Source: Woeseiaceae bacterium (GTDB lineage: Bacteria > Pseudomonadota > Gammaproteobacteria > Steroidobacterales > Woeseiaceae). From it: DNA of 57,247 bases. Below the pieces are notes generated by a model. The model made no database searches and was not told the origin of the DNA. It was given only the letters and a program-made list of their open reading frames with translations. The DNA is taken from the NCBI GenBank assembly GCA_021773095.1, contig JAJFKR010000022.1, positions 1-57,247 on the forward strand, read 5' to 3'. The first letter of the stretch is position 1. Every line of letters begins with the position of its first letter. Below are positions 9,568 through 19,178 of this stretch, piece by piece. Position numbers and translations under genes: made by a program.

Positions 9568-9603
9568 CGTAGGAGCGCGCCCTGCGCGCGAAGCAACGCG
9601 GCC
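9568..9603. repeat. REP-like palindromic repeat
   Basis: The block beginning CGTAGGAGCGCGCCCTGCG and ending GCGAAGCAACGCGGC is GC-rich with an internal GCGCGCCCTGCGCGC hairpin. It recurs almost unchanged at 20923-20957, and its inverse is at 20999-21020. GTAGGAGCGC-type repeats are typical of REP elements in Xanthomonadales and pseudomonads. It fills the gap between the exonuclease and HNH genes. Confidence 0.75.
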
Positions 9604-9610
9604 GACCGCA

Positions 9611-10270
9611 TCAATCATGAAAATGCACCTCAACAATCTCCTCACCATTGGTCAGATGATCACTGAGTCGCGCGTGCAGGGGGCTGGAGCGCGGAATATG
9701 TGCCAGCAAATATTGCATCTGATCGGCCAGAACACGTCGCCCCTTGAGATAGATATATTCTGCGTAGTTCGGTGTAAACGGTACCGCGATCAACTCCATC
9801 GCCGCCTGCTCCGGCGTTCGTCCGCCTTTGTAATTATTACAACGCCGGCAAGCGGTCGCCACATTATTCCATTTATCCCGCCCGCCTTGCGAAACCGGTG
9901 TTATGTGATCGCGCGTCAGATCTCTGGTCATGTACCGCATGCCGCAATAAAGACACAAGTTCCCGTCACGCTTGAACAGCGTGCGGTTGTTCAGCGGTGG
10001 CACGTAGCGATCTCGGTTTCGAGAGAGACTCTTGCTGGTACCATGCGTTGCGATAATGGAATTAACATCAATACGGCTGCGTTTGCCGTCGCAGGAATTG
10101 TAGCCGCCGAAAACCGAATAAAGGCGTGTCCCACAGTCGTACGCAACCTGCTCGGAGTGATACAGACGAACCGCTTCGCGGTAGTCGATCCACTCCAGCG
10201 GCATTCCGGCAACGTCGGTTCTCAAAACCTGCTGCGAAATATCGGATGCGAGTCCTGCGAGCATATCCAT
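9611..10270 (-). CDS. HNH endonuclease family protein
   Basis: The 219-residue protein has a complete HNH centre at about residues 100-150: CLYCG, then TRDHITPVSQGGRDKWNN, then CRRCNNYKGGRTP. The two CxxC pairs bind zinc and the DH supplies the catalytic histidine. This architecture is common in solitary chromosomal HNH proteins of gammaproteobacteria, whose DNA target and role are unknown. Nothing around it suggests a restriction system or phage, and it sits between REP DNA and pntB. A 292-codon open frame on the other strand is a shadow. Confidence 0.88.
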   Translation of the reverse strand: MDMLAGLASDISQQVLRTDVAGMPLEWIDYREAVRLYHSEQVAYDCGTRLYSVFGGYNSCDGKRSRIDVNSIIATHGTSKSLSRNRDRYVPPLNNRTLFKRDGNLCLYCGMRYMTRDLTRDHITPVSQGGRDKWNNVATACRRCNNYKGGRTPEQAAMELIAVPFTPNYAEYIYLKGRRVLADQMQYLLAHIPRSSPLHARLSDHLTNGEEIVEVHFHD

Positions 10271-10300
10271 CCCCCTGGGTATGCTCCGATTATGCCTACT

Positions 10301-11701
10301 TTAGAGCGCCTTCAACACCTCATCGAGGGTTTCTTTCGCATCGCCAAACAGCATCCGGGTGTTTTCTTCGAAGAACAGTGGATTCTGAACGCCGGCATAG
10401 CCCGTCGCCATGCTGCGTTTCAACACGATTGATGTCGTACCTTTCCAGCACTCGAGCACCGGCATACCGGCGATCGGGCTGTCCGGATCCGTTAGTGCGG
10501 AAGGATTTACAATATCGTTCGCGCCGATGACGACTGAAACGTCGACTTTTGGGAAATCCTCGTTGATTTCGTCCATCTCGAAGACGATGTCATAAGGCAC
10601 TTTCGCTTCCGCGAGCAACACATTCATATGTCCGGGCATACGACCTGCAACCGGGTGGATACCGAAGCGAACGTTAATCTTTCTGGCTCGCAAAGCCTTC
10701 GTAATTTCATACACGGTGTGCTGCGCCTGCGCGACCGCCATGCCGTAACCCGGAATAATCATGACCTCCTTCGCGCCTGCGAGGAGTGCTGCTGTCTCTT
10801 GTGTGTCAACGGGCACAACCTCGCCCTGATCTTCGCCATCACCACTGCTGACGGCCTTGCCACCACCGGTTCCAAACCCACCGGCAATCACTGCCAGGAA
10901 TTTTCGGTTCATGGCACGACACATGATGTAACTCAGGATGGCGCCGCTTGAACCAACCAGCGCCCCGGTTACGATTAACAGGTCGTTGCCCAACATGAAG
11001 CCGGTTGCCGAGGCCGCCCAGCCCGAGTAACTGTTGAGCATTGAGACAACGACCGGCATATCTGCACCCCCAATCGCCATCACCATATGGATACCAAATA
11101 GCAGTGCTATCGCCGTCATGATGATCAACGGCTCGAGTCCGTTTCCGGCGGCCGACTGCACGACGAATTGATAGCCAAACCAGATCGCACCGATCAACAG
11201 GCCAAGGTTAAACCAGTGCCGTCCCGGTATTGTCAGCGGCGAACCACCGATACGTCCTGAGAGTTTGCCAAACGCGACGACCGATCCGGAGAACGTAACC
11301 GCACCAATCAGGATTCCAACGTAGGTTTCGATGTCATGAATCGTGAGTTCGATCGGTAAGTCGAAATGCTTGGTCGGATCCATGAAGCTGGCATAACCAA
11401 CAGCAACCGCAGCTGCGCCGACCAGGCTGTGTAGCACGGCAACCAGCTCAGGCATCTGCGTCATTTGCACTCGGCGTGCCAAAATAAGGCCGATGCCGCC
11501 GCCGATCACCAGCGCCACCAGCAGAATTTCGTAGTGTCGCTCTACAACACCCAGAATGGTCGCCAGCAAAGCGATCGTCATACCGATGATGCCGTACCAG
11601 TTACCGCGGCGCGCTGTCTCCTGATTCGAGAGGCCGCCTAAAGCCAGAATAAAAAGTATGGTCGCAATGATGTACGACACTGTAACGATGCCTTGACTCA
11701 T
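10301..11701 (-). CDS. pntB: NAD(P) transhydrogenase subunit beta
   Basis: PntB is the membrane and NADP(H)-binding half of the proton-translocating transhydrogenase, which makes NADPH from NADH using the proton gradient. The 466 residues show eight or nine membrane helices in the first 280 or so. The Rossmann NADP domain follows, with [14 protein letters not shown] and, later, the [13 protein letters not shown] motif that contacts the nicotinamide. Length equals that of E. coli PntB. It starts 10 bases after the pntA stop, in one operon. Confidence 0.97.
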   Translation of the reverse strand: MSQGIVTVSYIIATILFILALGGLSNQETARRGNWYGIIGMTIALLATILGVVERHYEILLVALVIGGGIGLILARRVQMTQMPELVAVLHSLVGAAAVAVGYASFMDPTKHFDLPIELTIHDIETYVGILIGAVTFSGSVVAFGKLSGRIGGSPLTIPGRHWFNLGLLIGAIWFGYQFVVQSAAGNGLEPLIIMTAIALLFGIHMVMAIGGADMPVVVSMLNSYSGWAASATGFMLGNDLLIVTGALVGSSGAILSYIMCRAMNRKFLAVIAGGFGTGGGKAVSSGDGEDQGEVVPVDTQETAALLAGAKEVMIIPGYGMAVAQAQHTVYEITKALRARKINVRFGIHPVAGRMPGHMNVLLAEAKVPYDIVFEMDEINEDFPKVDVSVVIGANDIVNPSALTDPDSPIAGMPVLECWKGTTSIVLKRSMATGYAGVQNPLFFEENTRMLFGDAKETLDEVLKAL

Positions 11702-11711
11702 CTTCCCGACC

Positions 11712-13250
11712 TCACTTACGGAACATTTCGAGCATACGGCGCGTGACGGCGAAACCGCCCGCGATGTTGATGCTCGTTACAAGAACGGTAGCGGCGGCGA
11801 CCCACATAATCGTCGTATTCGTCGCGCTAATTTGTAATAAGGCACCAATCACGATGATGCTTGATATTGCATTCGTCACGCTCATCAATGGCGTGTGTAA
11901 CGCTGGCGATACATTCCAGATGACCATGTAGCCCACAAAGCAGGCCAGCACGAATACTGTGAAATGCGCCATGAATGACTCGGGTGCAACCGCTCCCAAT
12001 CCGAGTAACGCGAGGCCAGCAACGATCATGCCAATAATCGGACCGGCTACCGACGGCTCTTTTTCTACGATCACGGGCGCCGGTGCTGGCTCGGCTTTGG
12101 CTGGAGCCGCCGAAAGTTTCGGAGCAGGTGGTGGCCAGGTCGTCTCGCCACCCTTGCAAACCGTCGCACCCCGCACCACTTCATCCTCAAAATCGACAAC
12201 GACGTTGCCATCCTTTTCAGGCGTCATGTCGGTAAGCAGATGTCGCAGGTTGGTGGCGTACAGTTGACTCGACTGCGCTGCGAGACGACTGGGTAAGTCC
12301 GTGTAACCGATAATCGAAACACCATTGTCGGTTTTAACGATCGTTTCCGGTTCTGTCAGCTCGCAGTTACCGCCCTGTTCGGCAGCCAAATCGACGATGA
12401 CACTACCGTCCTTCATCGAGTGAACCATGTCTGCCGTTATGAGCTCTGGCGCAGGTCGGCCGGGGATCAAAGCAGTGGTAATAATAATGTCGACGTCTTT
12501 TGCCTGATCCGCGAATAAAGCCATCTCTGCCCTGATGAACTCCTCACTCATCGTCTTGGCATAACCACCTTCACCAGAGCCGTCTTCGTCGTCTTCGAAG
12601 TCGAGCATCAGGAACTCGGCGTCCATACTCTCAACCTGCTCCTTCACCTCGGGACGCGTATCGAAAGCACGGACGATAGCGCCCATGCTCTTCGCCGCAC
12701 CGATGGCGGCAAGTCCGGCCACTCCCGCGCCAATCACCATTACCTTGGCAGGTGGCACTTTGCCGGCGGCGGTAATCTGACCCGTAAAAAATCGCCCGAA
12801 GTGCTGCGCAGCTTCAACTATCGCCCTATAACCGGCGATGTTGGCCATTGAACTCAGAGCATCCATTTTCTGGGCGCGCGAAATGCGTGGCACGCTGTCC
12901 ATTGCCATGGCAGTTACGCCGCCGTCGGTCAACTGCTTGAGCTGCTCGGGGTTTTGTCCTGGCCAGAGGAAGCTGATAAGAATTTGTCCGGAACGCAGCT
13001 TAGCCGTCTCGCCACCCTCAGGGGCCCGGACTTTGAGAAGCAGATCGGATTTCGACCAGATATCATCCGCGCTGGCCACAACCTCGCAACCAACCTCTTT
13101 GTAGGAGTCATCTGAATAGTTTGCCGCGGCGCCCGCTTCGGTTTCAACCGCAACGTCAAAGCCCAGCTTTATGAGCTGTGCGGCGACGTCTGGCGTCGTT
13201 GCGACACGTCGTTCGCCCGCGTGAATTTCTCTTGGTACACCGATCTTCAT
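11712..13250 (-). CDS. pntA: NAD(P) transhydrogenase subunit alpha
   Basis: This is the fused alpha subunit (512 residues, as in E. coli), with an NAD(H)-binding alanine-dehydrogenase-like domain and four C-terminal membrane helices (about 405-510). It opens [15 protein letters not shown], has the [18 protein letters not shown] dinucleotide fold at about 172-190, and a Pro/Ala-rich linker at about 370-400. The start was set 40 codons inside the open frame because an AGGAGGGG site sits just upstream of this ATG and the homologous sequence begins here. It forms the pntAB operon. Confidence 0.96.
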   Translation of the reverse strand: MKIGVPREIHAGERRVATTPDVAAQLIKLGFDVAVETEAGAAANYSDDSYKEVGCEVVASADDIWSKSDLLLKVRAPEGGETAKLRSGQILISFLWPGQNPEQLKQLTDGGVTAMAMDSVPRISRAQKMDALSSMANIAGYRAIVEAAQHFGRFFTGQITAAGKVPPAKVMVIGAGVAGLAAIGAAKSMGAIVRAFDTRPEVKEQVESMDAEFLMLDFEDDEDGSGEGGYAKTMSEEFIRAEMALFADQAKDVDIIITTALIPGRPAPELITADMVHSMKDGSVIVDLAAEQGGNCELTEPETIVKTDNGVSIIGYTDLPSRLAAQSSQLYATNLRHLLTDMTPEKDGNVVVDFEDEVVRGATVCKGGETTWPPPAPKLSAAPAKAEPAPAPVIVEKEPSVAGPIIGMIVAGLALLGLGAVAPESFMAHFTVFVLACFVGYMVIWNVSPALHTPLMSVTNAISSIIVIGALLQISATNTTIMWVAAATVLVTSINIAGGFAVTRRMLEMFRK

Positions 13251-13326
13251 TAAGACCCCTCCTTTTGAACTGCGGCAGTCTAACGGAGGTAGTCCTAAGG
13301 CACAAAGCAAACGTGAAATTATCGTA

Positions 13327-13797
13327 TCAGTCGCGCGTGGCAGGTCTCGGTCGGTCTCGCATTCGATCACGGGCGCGCTGCCTTTGCTCAGGCGTCATAT
13401 TTCGATACCGATCCCGCATTTTCTGCCGGCGATCGTGATTGAGGCGATTGAATCGGCGAAAGTTGTCACGTATTCGACGCTGCTCGTCGGGAGACAAGCT
13501 TCGGTAAATGTCATAACGCTCACGAATCAATCGTCTTCGATCGTCGGACAGTTGTCGCCAGTCGGAGAAGCGGGCCCGCGCGGCCTTGCGCTGGTCAACA
13601 CTCATAGCGACCCAGTGATCGGCACCTCGCACAAGGCGTGCACGTCGTTTCGGTGGCATGCTGTTCCACTCGGCAGAGAAATCGGCAAGGACCTCCTGCT
13701 GCGACGCTTCCAGGCTACTCCAGGAAAGTTCGTCGTCACCGTAGGAAGCTGAGCCAATCAACAGCAAAGCTATGCCTAGAATATTTCTAGCTTTCAT
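13327..13797 (-). CDS. DUF3106 secreted Arg-rich protein
   Basis: About 156 residues. A signal peptide ([20 protein letters not shown]) is followed by repeated motifs such as [19 protein letters not shown] and [13 protein letters not shown], the charged helical repeat of the DUF3106 family. Members are periplasmic proteins of unknown function found beside ECF sigma factors. It is the last gene of a four-gene operon and overlaps the gene before it by 11 bases. The upstream part of the open frame lies inside that gene, so I start at MKARN. Confidence 0.82.
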   Translation of the reverse strand: MKARNILGIALLLIGSASYGDDELSWSSLEASQQEVLADFSAEWNSMPPKRRARLVRGADHWVAMSVDQRKAARARFSDWRQLSDDRRRLIRERYDIYRSLSPDEQRRIRDNFRRFNRLNHDRRQKMRDRYRNMTPEQRQRARDRMRDRPRPATRD

Positions 13798-14029
13798 CTT
13801 CTGTCTCCGGCGATTCTTTACCCTCTGGTACGGGATCGCTCCGTTCGTCATTGTCGGTTACCTCTTCCTCATCATGCAGCAACCATTCTTCATCCGATTC
13901 TTCCCACATTCCCAGGTACTCCAGAAACTCCCGGTCAGGAACTTCGTCTTCCCCGGCCTCGGCAAGAGCGCCAATCGACGCGCCTAACGCGATGCCGCAC
14001 AACAGCGTTTGCAGGCTGCCGCTAGCCAA
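13787..14029 (-). CDS. small acidic exported protein in sigma operon
   Basis: An 80-residue protein of unknown family. It has a hydrophobic N-terminus (LLCGIALGASIGALAEA), probably a signal peptide, and then a strongly acidic tail with FLEYLGMWEE, a motif often seen in the small third gene of ECF sigma/DUF3619-like/DUF3106 clusters. It overlaps the gene before it by 8 bases and the gene after it by 11, which argues strongly that it is translated. Confidence 0.7.
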   Translation of the reverse strand: MASGSLQTLLCGIALGASIGALAEAGEDEVPDREFLEYLGMWEESDEEWLLHDEEEVTDNDERSDPVPEGKESPETEDES

Positions 14030-14378
14030 CGTCTCCGTCGCCTTCGAGTTCCTGTGTATCCAGCCAACTGTAAAATTCGAGTTCTTCCAGCATCTCTATG
14101 CTCTCCTCGCTCAGGAGGATATCGAGGTCTGCTACGGGTGCACCAATGCTGTTTATGTCGCCAGCACCGCGAAGTACGACTACGGCCAGCAATACGGCAG
14201 CTGCAACGCCCGTCGCGGGCATCCAGCGTAACCACTCACGATTCGGCCGCGCTACCTCAGCCAGCGCCGCCTGCCTGCTGCGATTCAGTCGCGATAGCGT
14301 CGCTGCGTCGAGCCGATCAACTGATCGGTCGAATGCCTCTTTCGCATCATGGGCCAGTTGCTCTTCGGTCTTGTTCAT
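14022..14378 (-). CDS. DUF3619-like single-pass membrane protein (possible anti-sigma factor)
   Basis: 118 residues. The cytoplasmic N-terminal helix (AKEAFDRSVDRLDAATLSRLNRSR) is followed by one membrane helix (about 55-70, ATGVAAAVLLAVVVLRG) and a periplasmic acidic tail. This is the layout of the DUF3619 family and of small anti-sigma factors. Its start overlaps the stop of the sigma gene (ATGA), so it is a good candidate for the partner that holds that sigma factor. That role is an inference; no zinc anti-sigma motif is visible. Confidence 0.7.
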   Translation of the reverse strand: MNKTEEQLAHDAKEAFDRSVDRLDAATLSRLNRSRQAALAEVARPNREWLRWMPATGVAAAVLLAVVVLRGAGDINSIGAPVADLDILLSEESIEMLEELEFYSWLDTQELEGDGDVG

Positions 14379-14980
14379 TGCCAGTGTTCTCCCAACTTCT
14401 CGCGCAGCGTATGCACCGCACGCGAATAGTGTGTCTTGACGCTACCCTGACTGCAGCCCATGGCCGCCGCCGTCCCTCGAACGTCAAGACCCTCAAATGT
14501 TCTCAGCATGAATGCTTCCCGTTGTCGGATCGGTAATTCATGCACAGCAGATTCCATGTCCCGCATGGCCTCGGAGTTCTGCAATTCCTCATCCGGCGAA
14601 CGGCCTATTGGGTCCGGGGCCGACGCAATAAGATCCTGGTCGTTGTCATCAGATCTCGATCGTTGAAACCACACCATAACGCGGTTTCTTACCATTTGAC
14701 GACGATGCCAGTCCCGCACACCATTTTGCAAAATGCGGTAGAACAGTGGCGGCCACTCTTCTCTACCGCGCCCACTGTAATTGCGCGCAAGCTTGATCAT
14801 CGCGTCCTGCACGAGGTCCATTGCCTCGTCCCGATCGCGCACGGCGATTTCTGCGATACGCAGCGCACGCCTTTCGACCTCGGCCAGAAACTCGCCCAGT
14901 TGCCGTTCCTTTTGCAGTATTCGTGCTCCTATCGGTTTCGCTGTGCACGATACCGCAAAAACTAACGAGTCTGTCGTCAT
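14375..14980 (-). CDS. ECF-type RNA polymerase sigma factor
   Basis: The protein (about 201 residues from the chosen start MTTDSLVF) has sigma region 2 (AMDLVQDAMIKLARNY, about 59-74) and region 4 (LPIRQREAFMLRTFEGLD, then GCSQGSVKTHYSRAVHTLR). The long linker between them is acidic. Start choice is uncertain: a GGAG lies 9 bases before this ATG, but the conserved part begins about 20 codons later and the frame extends 31 codons upstream. It heads the operon with the DUF3619-like, acidic and DUF3106 genes and is divergent from priA. Confidence 0.85.
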   Translation of the reverse strand: MTTDSLVFAVSCTAKPIGARILQKERQLGEFLAEVERRALRIAEIAVRDRDEAMDLVQDAMIKLARNYSGRGREEWPPLFYRILQNGVRDWHRRQMVRNRVMVWFQRSRSDDNDQDLIASAPDPIGRSPDEELQNSEAMRDMESAVHELPIRQREAFMLRTFEGLDVRGTAAAMGCSQGSVKTHYSRAVHTLREKLGEHWQ

Positions 14981-14992
14981 ATCCCTTGACTC

Positions 14993-15004
14993 CACCACGT
15001 GGTG
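14993..15004. promoter_or_regulatory. 12-bp perfect palindrome upstream of sigma gene
   Basis: CACCACGTGGTG is a perfect inverted repeat located 13 bases upstream of the chosen sigma factor start, in the 111-base gap between that gene and priA. It could be an operator. It carries no recognised regulator signature, so this is only a candidate. Confidence 0.3.
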
Positions 15005-15091
15005 ATCTAAGTTGTCTCTCCTGATTAACGCCTCAGCAACCCCTGAGTTGACAGGCCAAAGCACGAAAACCAACGGATTATGTAAAATAAA

Positions 15092-17299
15092 ATGAGCGAC
15101 AGCCCCATACTGAAGGTCGCGGTCAACGTACCACTATCGCGCGAATTCGATTACCTGCCACCCCAAAAGGGGCCAGAACCCCTTGTTGGTTGCCGTGTTC
15201 AGGTCCCCTTCGGCCATCGGCAGCAGGTAGGGGTGATTATGGGGCACTCGGGTGATTCCGCTGTTCCCGCGGCGAAAGTGAAGCGCTGCACAGAGGTCCT
15301 GGACAGTACAGCGATACTTTCGGCGGCAGATCTGTGGCTGATCCGCTTCACGAGCAGCTACTACCATCATCCAATTGGCGAAGTCGTCGCTGCCGCTCTG
15401 CCTTCTCCGTTGCGACATGGAAAACCGCTGCATTCGACAATCATCAAGGTGGTCGCGACCGACCTCGCCAAACGGACAGATATCGTGGCGCTGGCTCGGC
15501 GTGCGCCCAAACAGGTGGAGCTACTCGAGGCCCTGCTTGATGCGGGCGACGACGGGCTCGATACCGATCTGATGACTGAAATTTTGCCTGCCTGGCGCAG
15601 GGCCGCAAAAGGAGCGGCGAACAAAGGCCTGATCGAAACACTCGAGACTCGCGCAGATGACTTTGATGAGTGCCTGGTCACTCCGAGGAGCGCCGCTCCA
15701 AAGCTCAACGCAGACCAGCAGCAGGCACTGTTTGTTTTACGAAACCGCGATCAGTTTGGCGCATACCTGCTTGATGGCGTAACGGGCAGCGGCAAAACGG
15801 AAGTCTATCTGCAGCGCGCGCAGGATATTCTCAAGCAAGGCAGACAGGTACTGATCCTGGTTCCGGAAATTGGATTGACTCCGCAACTGGTTGCTCGTCT
15901 CCGTGACCGGCTCGGTATCGAGCCGGCGTTGCTGCACTCGGGGCTCACGGACAGCGCGCGCCTGACCGCCTGGCGTGCGGCACGATCCGGTGCCGCACAT
16001 CTTGTTGTCGGAACACGATCCGCGATTTTTACGCCGCTCAAGAATCCGGGCCTGATAATCGTCGACGAAGAACACGATCAATCTTTTAAACAACAGGAGG
16101 GGCTGCGTTACTCGGCTCGCGATCTCGCAATAGCGAAAGCCAAGCACCTGGATATCCCGGTCGTACTTGGCAGCGCGACACCGACACTCGAAATGCTGCA
16201 GCATTGCCGCGATGGCGCCTACGAGCATATCGTTTTACCGGCGCGAGCCGGCGCGGCGATACCACCGGCGCTCAGGCTTATCGACACGGTGCGTACGCCA
16301 GCCAGCGACGGCATCAGCGAACCATTGGCTGAGGCGATTCATAAACACCTGGATAGCGGCGGTCAGGTTTTGATCTTCCTGAATCGCCGCGGTTTCGCGC
16401 CCACATTGATCTGTAATGGTTGCGGACATATAGCCGGTTGCGAGCGTTGCGATTCACGGCTGACAGTACACGCCGGCAGCAGGCAATTGCGCTGCCACCA
16501 TTGTGGCGTGTGTCGCCAACTCAACGAACATTGTGGCGAGTGCGGTGAGGTGGTCAAACCGTTGGGGGAAGGTACTGAGCGTCTGGAAGACTCTCTGACG
16601 TGCCGTTTTCCCGACGCTGTTATCAGCCGAATCGATAGCGACAGCACGCAGCGCAAGGGCGCAATGCACAAGGCGCTCGAAAGCGCGGCCCGTGGACATG
16701 CAAATATTCTCGTCGGGACACAAATGCTGTCCAAAGGACACCACTTCCCCAAGCTGACCCTGGTCGGCATCGTCAATGCCGACCAGGGCTTGTTCGGCAC
16801 CGACTTTCGAAGCGCTGAACGTATGGCGCAATCGATTATCCAGGTCGCGGGCCGTGCGGGTCGAGAGAGCCGGGCTGGTGAGGTGCTCATACAGACGGCG
16901 TTCCCGGATAACGAATTCTGGAAAACGTTGATCGAAGGTGGCTACCGGAAAATTTCGGACGGTGCCCTCGCCGAACGTGAAATCACACGCTGGCCTCCTT
17001 TTACGAGGCTCGCCCTGTTGCGCTCAGCGGCCCATCGAAAAAGTGATGCTCACCGCTTTCTTGAGGTCGCGCGGCGCCACCTGGCTGAAAAGGGAGTTCA
17101 GTCATTACGCGTACTCGGCCCCGTGGACGCACCGATGGCACGCAAGGCTGGCCGTTATCGCGCACAACTGCTGCTACAAAGCAGTGACCGGTCAATTTTG
17201 CATCAGGTACTTGGGGAGCTGCGCCCACTTCTCGAGAACGAGCCGTCCGCCCGCAAAGTCCGCTGGTCGATCGATGTTGATCCGGTTGAGCTTTTTTGA
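15092..17299 (+). CDS. priA: primosomal replication protein N' (PriA helicase)
   Basis: PriA restarts stalled replication forks by loading the replicative helicase. The 735 residues contain the N-terminal 3'-DNA-binding domain, Walker A GVTGSGKTEVYLQ (about 228-240), the DEEH box in IIVDEEHDQSFKQQ, and a GSATPTLE motif. Next comes a cysteine-rich zinc module (CNGCGHIAGCERC, then CHHCGVC and CGECG) inserted in the helicase core, and finally the GRAGR motif VI. Length and order match E. coli PriA (732). It precedes argS by 85 bases. Confidence 0.97.
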   Translation: MSDSPILKVAVNVPLSREFDYLPPQKGPEPLVGCRVQVPFGHRQQVGVIMGHSGDSAVPAAKVKRCTEVLDSTAILSAADLWLIRFTSSYYHHPIGEVVAAALPSPLRHGKPLHSTIIKVVATDLAKRTDIVALARRAPKQVELLEALLDAGDDGLDTDLMTEILPAWRRAAKGAANKGLIETLETRADDFDECLVTPRSAAPKLNADQQQALFVLRNRDQFGAYLLDGVTGSGKTEVYLQRAQDILKQGRQVLILVPEIGLTPQLVARLRDRLGIEPALLHSGLTDSARLTAWRAARSGAAHLVVGTRSAIFTPLKNPGLIIVDEEHDQSFKQQEGLRYSARDLAIAKAKHLDIPVVLGSATPTLEMLQHCRDGAYEHIVLPARAGAAIPPALRLIDTVRTPASDGISEPLAEAIHKHLDSGGQVLIFLNRRGFAPTLICNGCGHIAGCERCDSRLTVHAGSRQLRCHHCGVCRQLNEHCGECGEVVKPLGEGTERLEDSLTCRFPDAVISRIDSDSTQRKGAMHKALESAARGHANILVGTQMLSKGHHFPKLTLVGIVNADQGLFGTDFRSAERMAQSIIQVAGRAGRESRAGEVLIQTAFPDNEFWKTLIEGGYRKISDGALAEREITRWPPFTRLALLRSAAHRKSDAHRFLEVARRHLAEKGVQSLRVLGPVDAPMARKAGRYRAQLLLQSSDRSILHQVLGELRPLLENEPSARKVRWSIDVDPVELF

Positions 17300-17384
17300 G
17301 CGGGACTTTTCGACGATAGTTCTTTTTACCAGTGCCAATAACCCGGTAGAATTGCCGGCTCGCCAGACCTGACCCAATCGCCCC

Positions 17385-19178
17385 ATGAAGCACCTAGTTG
17401 CAAATCTCGTTAATGACGCACTCGCCAGACTGCCGGAGCTCGCCGAAGCGACGGCGGACCTGTCGGTCGACAGCACCGTCGAGCGCACGCGCGATGCTAG
17501 CCATGGTGACTTTGCCAGCAACATCGCTATGCGGCTGGCAAAGCCCGCAAAAAAGAATCCGCGCGAGATTGCGACCAGCGTTGTTGATGCTTTGGGCGAT
17601 AACCCGGAGATAAGTAAGGTTGAAATTGCGGGACCTGGTTTTATTAACTTCTATCTGAGCCCGTCGGCATTTCACGCTGAACTGAAATCCATTTTGGACA
17701 GCGGTACAGACTATGGCCGGCAGCCAAAAAAAGAGTCGCCCAGGATTCTGCTTGAGTTTATTTCTGCGAACCCAACTGGCCCACTGCACGTCGGCCACGG
17801 CCGCCTCGCAGCTTACGGTGCGTCGCTTGGCAATGTGCTGGAAGCGGCCGGTTTCCCCGTGTATCGCGAATACTATGTCAACGATGCTGGCCGGCAAATG
17901 GATATTCTGGGCACCAGCGTCTGGCTACGTTGGCTGGAGTCCGGCGGTGTGGTGGTTCCGTTCCCTAAAGCGGGCTATCGCGGCGGTTACATAAAGGATA
18001 TCGCGGCTGAAATCGATATCAGCGGAATTGAGATGCCTGCGGCTGAAGCTGTGCTTGACGGTATGCCTCTGGACGGCCCCGAAGATGCGAGTGACGCAAC
18101 ACAAGAAGAAAGAGATGCGAACAAGGCATTGCGCGAGACCTACATTGAGGCATTGGTGAAAAGAGCTGTCCACCTGGCCGGCGATACTGGTTTCGATCGC
18201 ATTCGACAACAATCTCTCGAGTCGATTCTTGCTGACATAAAGGACGACCTCGCGGAGTTCGGTGTCACGCTCGACAAGTGGTTTTCCGAACAAAGCCTTA
18301 CCGGGACCGGCCGTATCGACGATGCACTCGCCGTACTCGAAGAGCGCGGCATTTTATACAAGAAAGATGGTGCCACATGGTTTCCGGCGACCAAATTCGG
18401 TGACGAAAAAGATCGCGTTGTCGTGCGTGAGAATGGCGTTAAAACCTACTTCGCATCCGACATTGCGTACCACTTCGACAAGCGCGAGCGTGGCTTTGAT
18501 CATCTGATCGACATTCTCGGCGCCGACCACCATGGATATATGGCTCGCGTGAAAGCTGGTCTCGAAGCTATGGGTTATCAGGGCGACGACCTTGAGATTG
18601 AACTCGTGCAGTTCGTTACGCTGTATCGTGGCGGCGAAAAAATGCAGATGTCGACGCGTTCCGGCGAGTTCGACACCCTGCGGCAATTGCGTGCGGAGAT
18701 CGGCAACGATGCGGCTCGTTTCTATTACGTTATGCGCTCGAACGATCAGCATCTGGATTTCGACCTGGACGTGGCGACATCGCAGTCAAACGACAACCCG
18801 GTGTACTACATTCAATACGCACACGCACGAATCGCACGCGTCTTTCAAAAAGCGAGCGAGGCGGGGATGAGCTGGAATCAGGATAATGGACGGGGCCACC
18901 TTGGCCAACTGACCGCGACACAGGAAAAATCTCTGATATCAGCATTGAGTCGCTATCCCGAAATCATCGAGCTCGCCGCGAAGAATCGCGCGCCGCAAAC
19001 GCTGGTCCATTACCTGCGTGATCTGGTGAGTGATTTCCATTCAAGCTACAGCGCCCACAAGGTCCTGGTCGATGATGCCAATCTCCGCGATGCACGGCTC
19101 GCACTGTATGCGGCGGTGAAAATCGTTGTTGCGAGTGGCCTCGCGATTCTCGGCGTGTCCGCGCCCGATGAAATGTAA
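17385..19178 (+). CDS. argS: arginyl-tRNA synthetase
   Basis: ArgRS, a class I synthetase charging tRNA-Arg. The 597 residues show the HIGH-type motif PTGPLHVGHGR (about 128-138), the ArgRS-specific N-terminal domain, and KMQMSTRSG in the place of the KMSKS loop, as is common in ArgRS. An anticodon-binding C-terminal domain follows. The stop codon overlaps the start of the SPOR gene by one base, so the two are coupled. Confidence 0.97.
   Translation: MKHLVANLVNDALARLPELAEATADLSVDSTVERTRDASHGDFASNIAMRLAKPAKKNPREIATSVVDALGDNPEISKVEIAGPGFINFYLSPSAFHAELKSILDSGTDYGRQPKKESPRILLEFISANPTGPLHVGHGRLAAYGASLGNVLEAAGFPVYREYYVNDAGRQMDILGTSVWLRWLESGGVVVPFPKAGYRGGYIKDIAAEIDISGIEMPAAEAVLDGMPLDGPEDASDATQEERDANKALRETYIEALVKRAVHLAGDTGFDRIRQQSLESILADIKDDLAEFGVTLDKWFSEQSLTGTGRIDDALAVLEERGILYKKDGATWFPATKFGDEKDRVVVRENGVKTYFASDIAYHFDKRERGFDHLIDILGADHHGYMARVKAGLEAMGYQGDDLEIELVQFVTLYRGGEKMQMSTRSGEFDTLRQLRAEIGNDAARFYYVMRSNDQHLDFDLDVATSQSNDNPVYYIQYAHARIARVFQKASEAGMSWNQDNGRGHLGQLTATQEKSLISALSRYPEIIELAAKNRAPQTLVHYLRDLVSDFHSSYSAHKVLVDDANLRDARLALYAAVKIVVASGLAILGVSAPDEM

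Noticed and set aside
9554..10432. 292-codon open frame on the plus strand across the HNH gene
   Set aside because: The minus strand has a complete HNH zinc nuclease pattern; the plus-strand product has no family features and crosses a REP.
13251..13370. 40-codon N-terminal extension of PntA
   Set aside because: The family begins at MKIGVPREI, which has its own AGGAGGGG site; the extension overlaps the DUF3106 gene.
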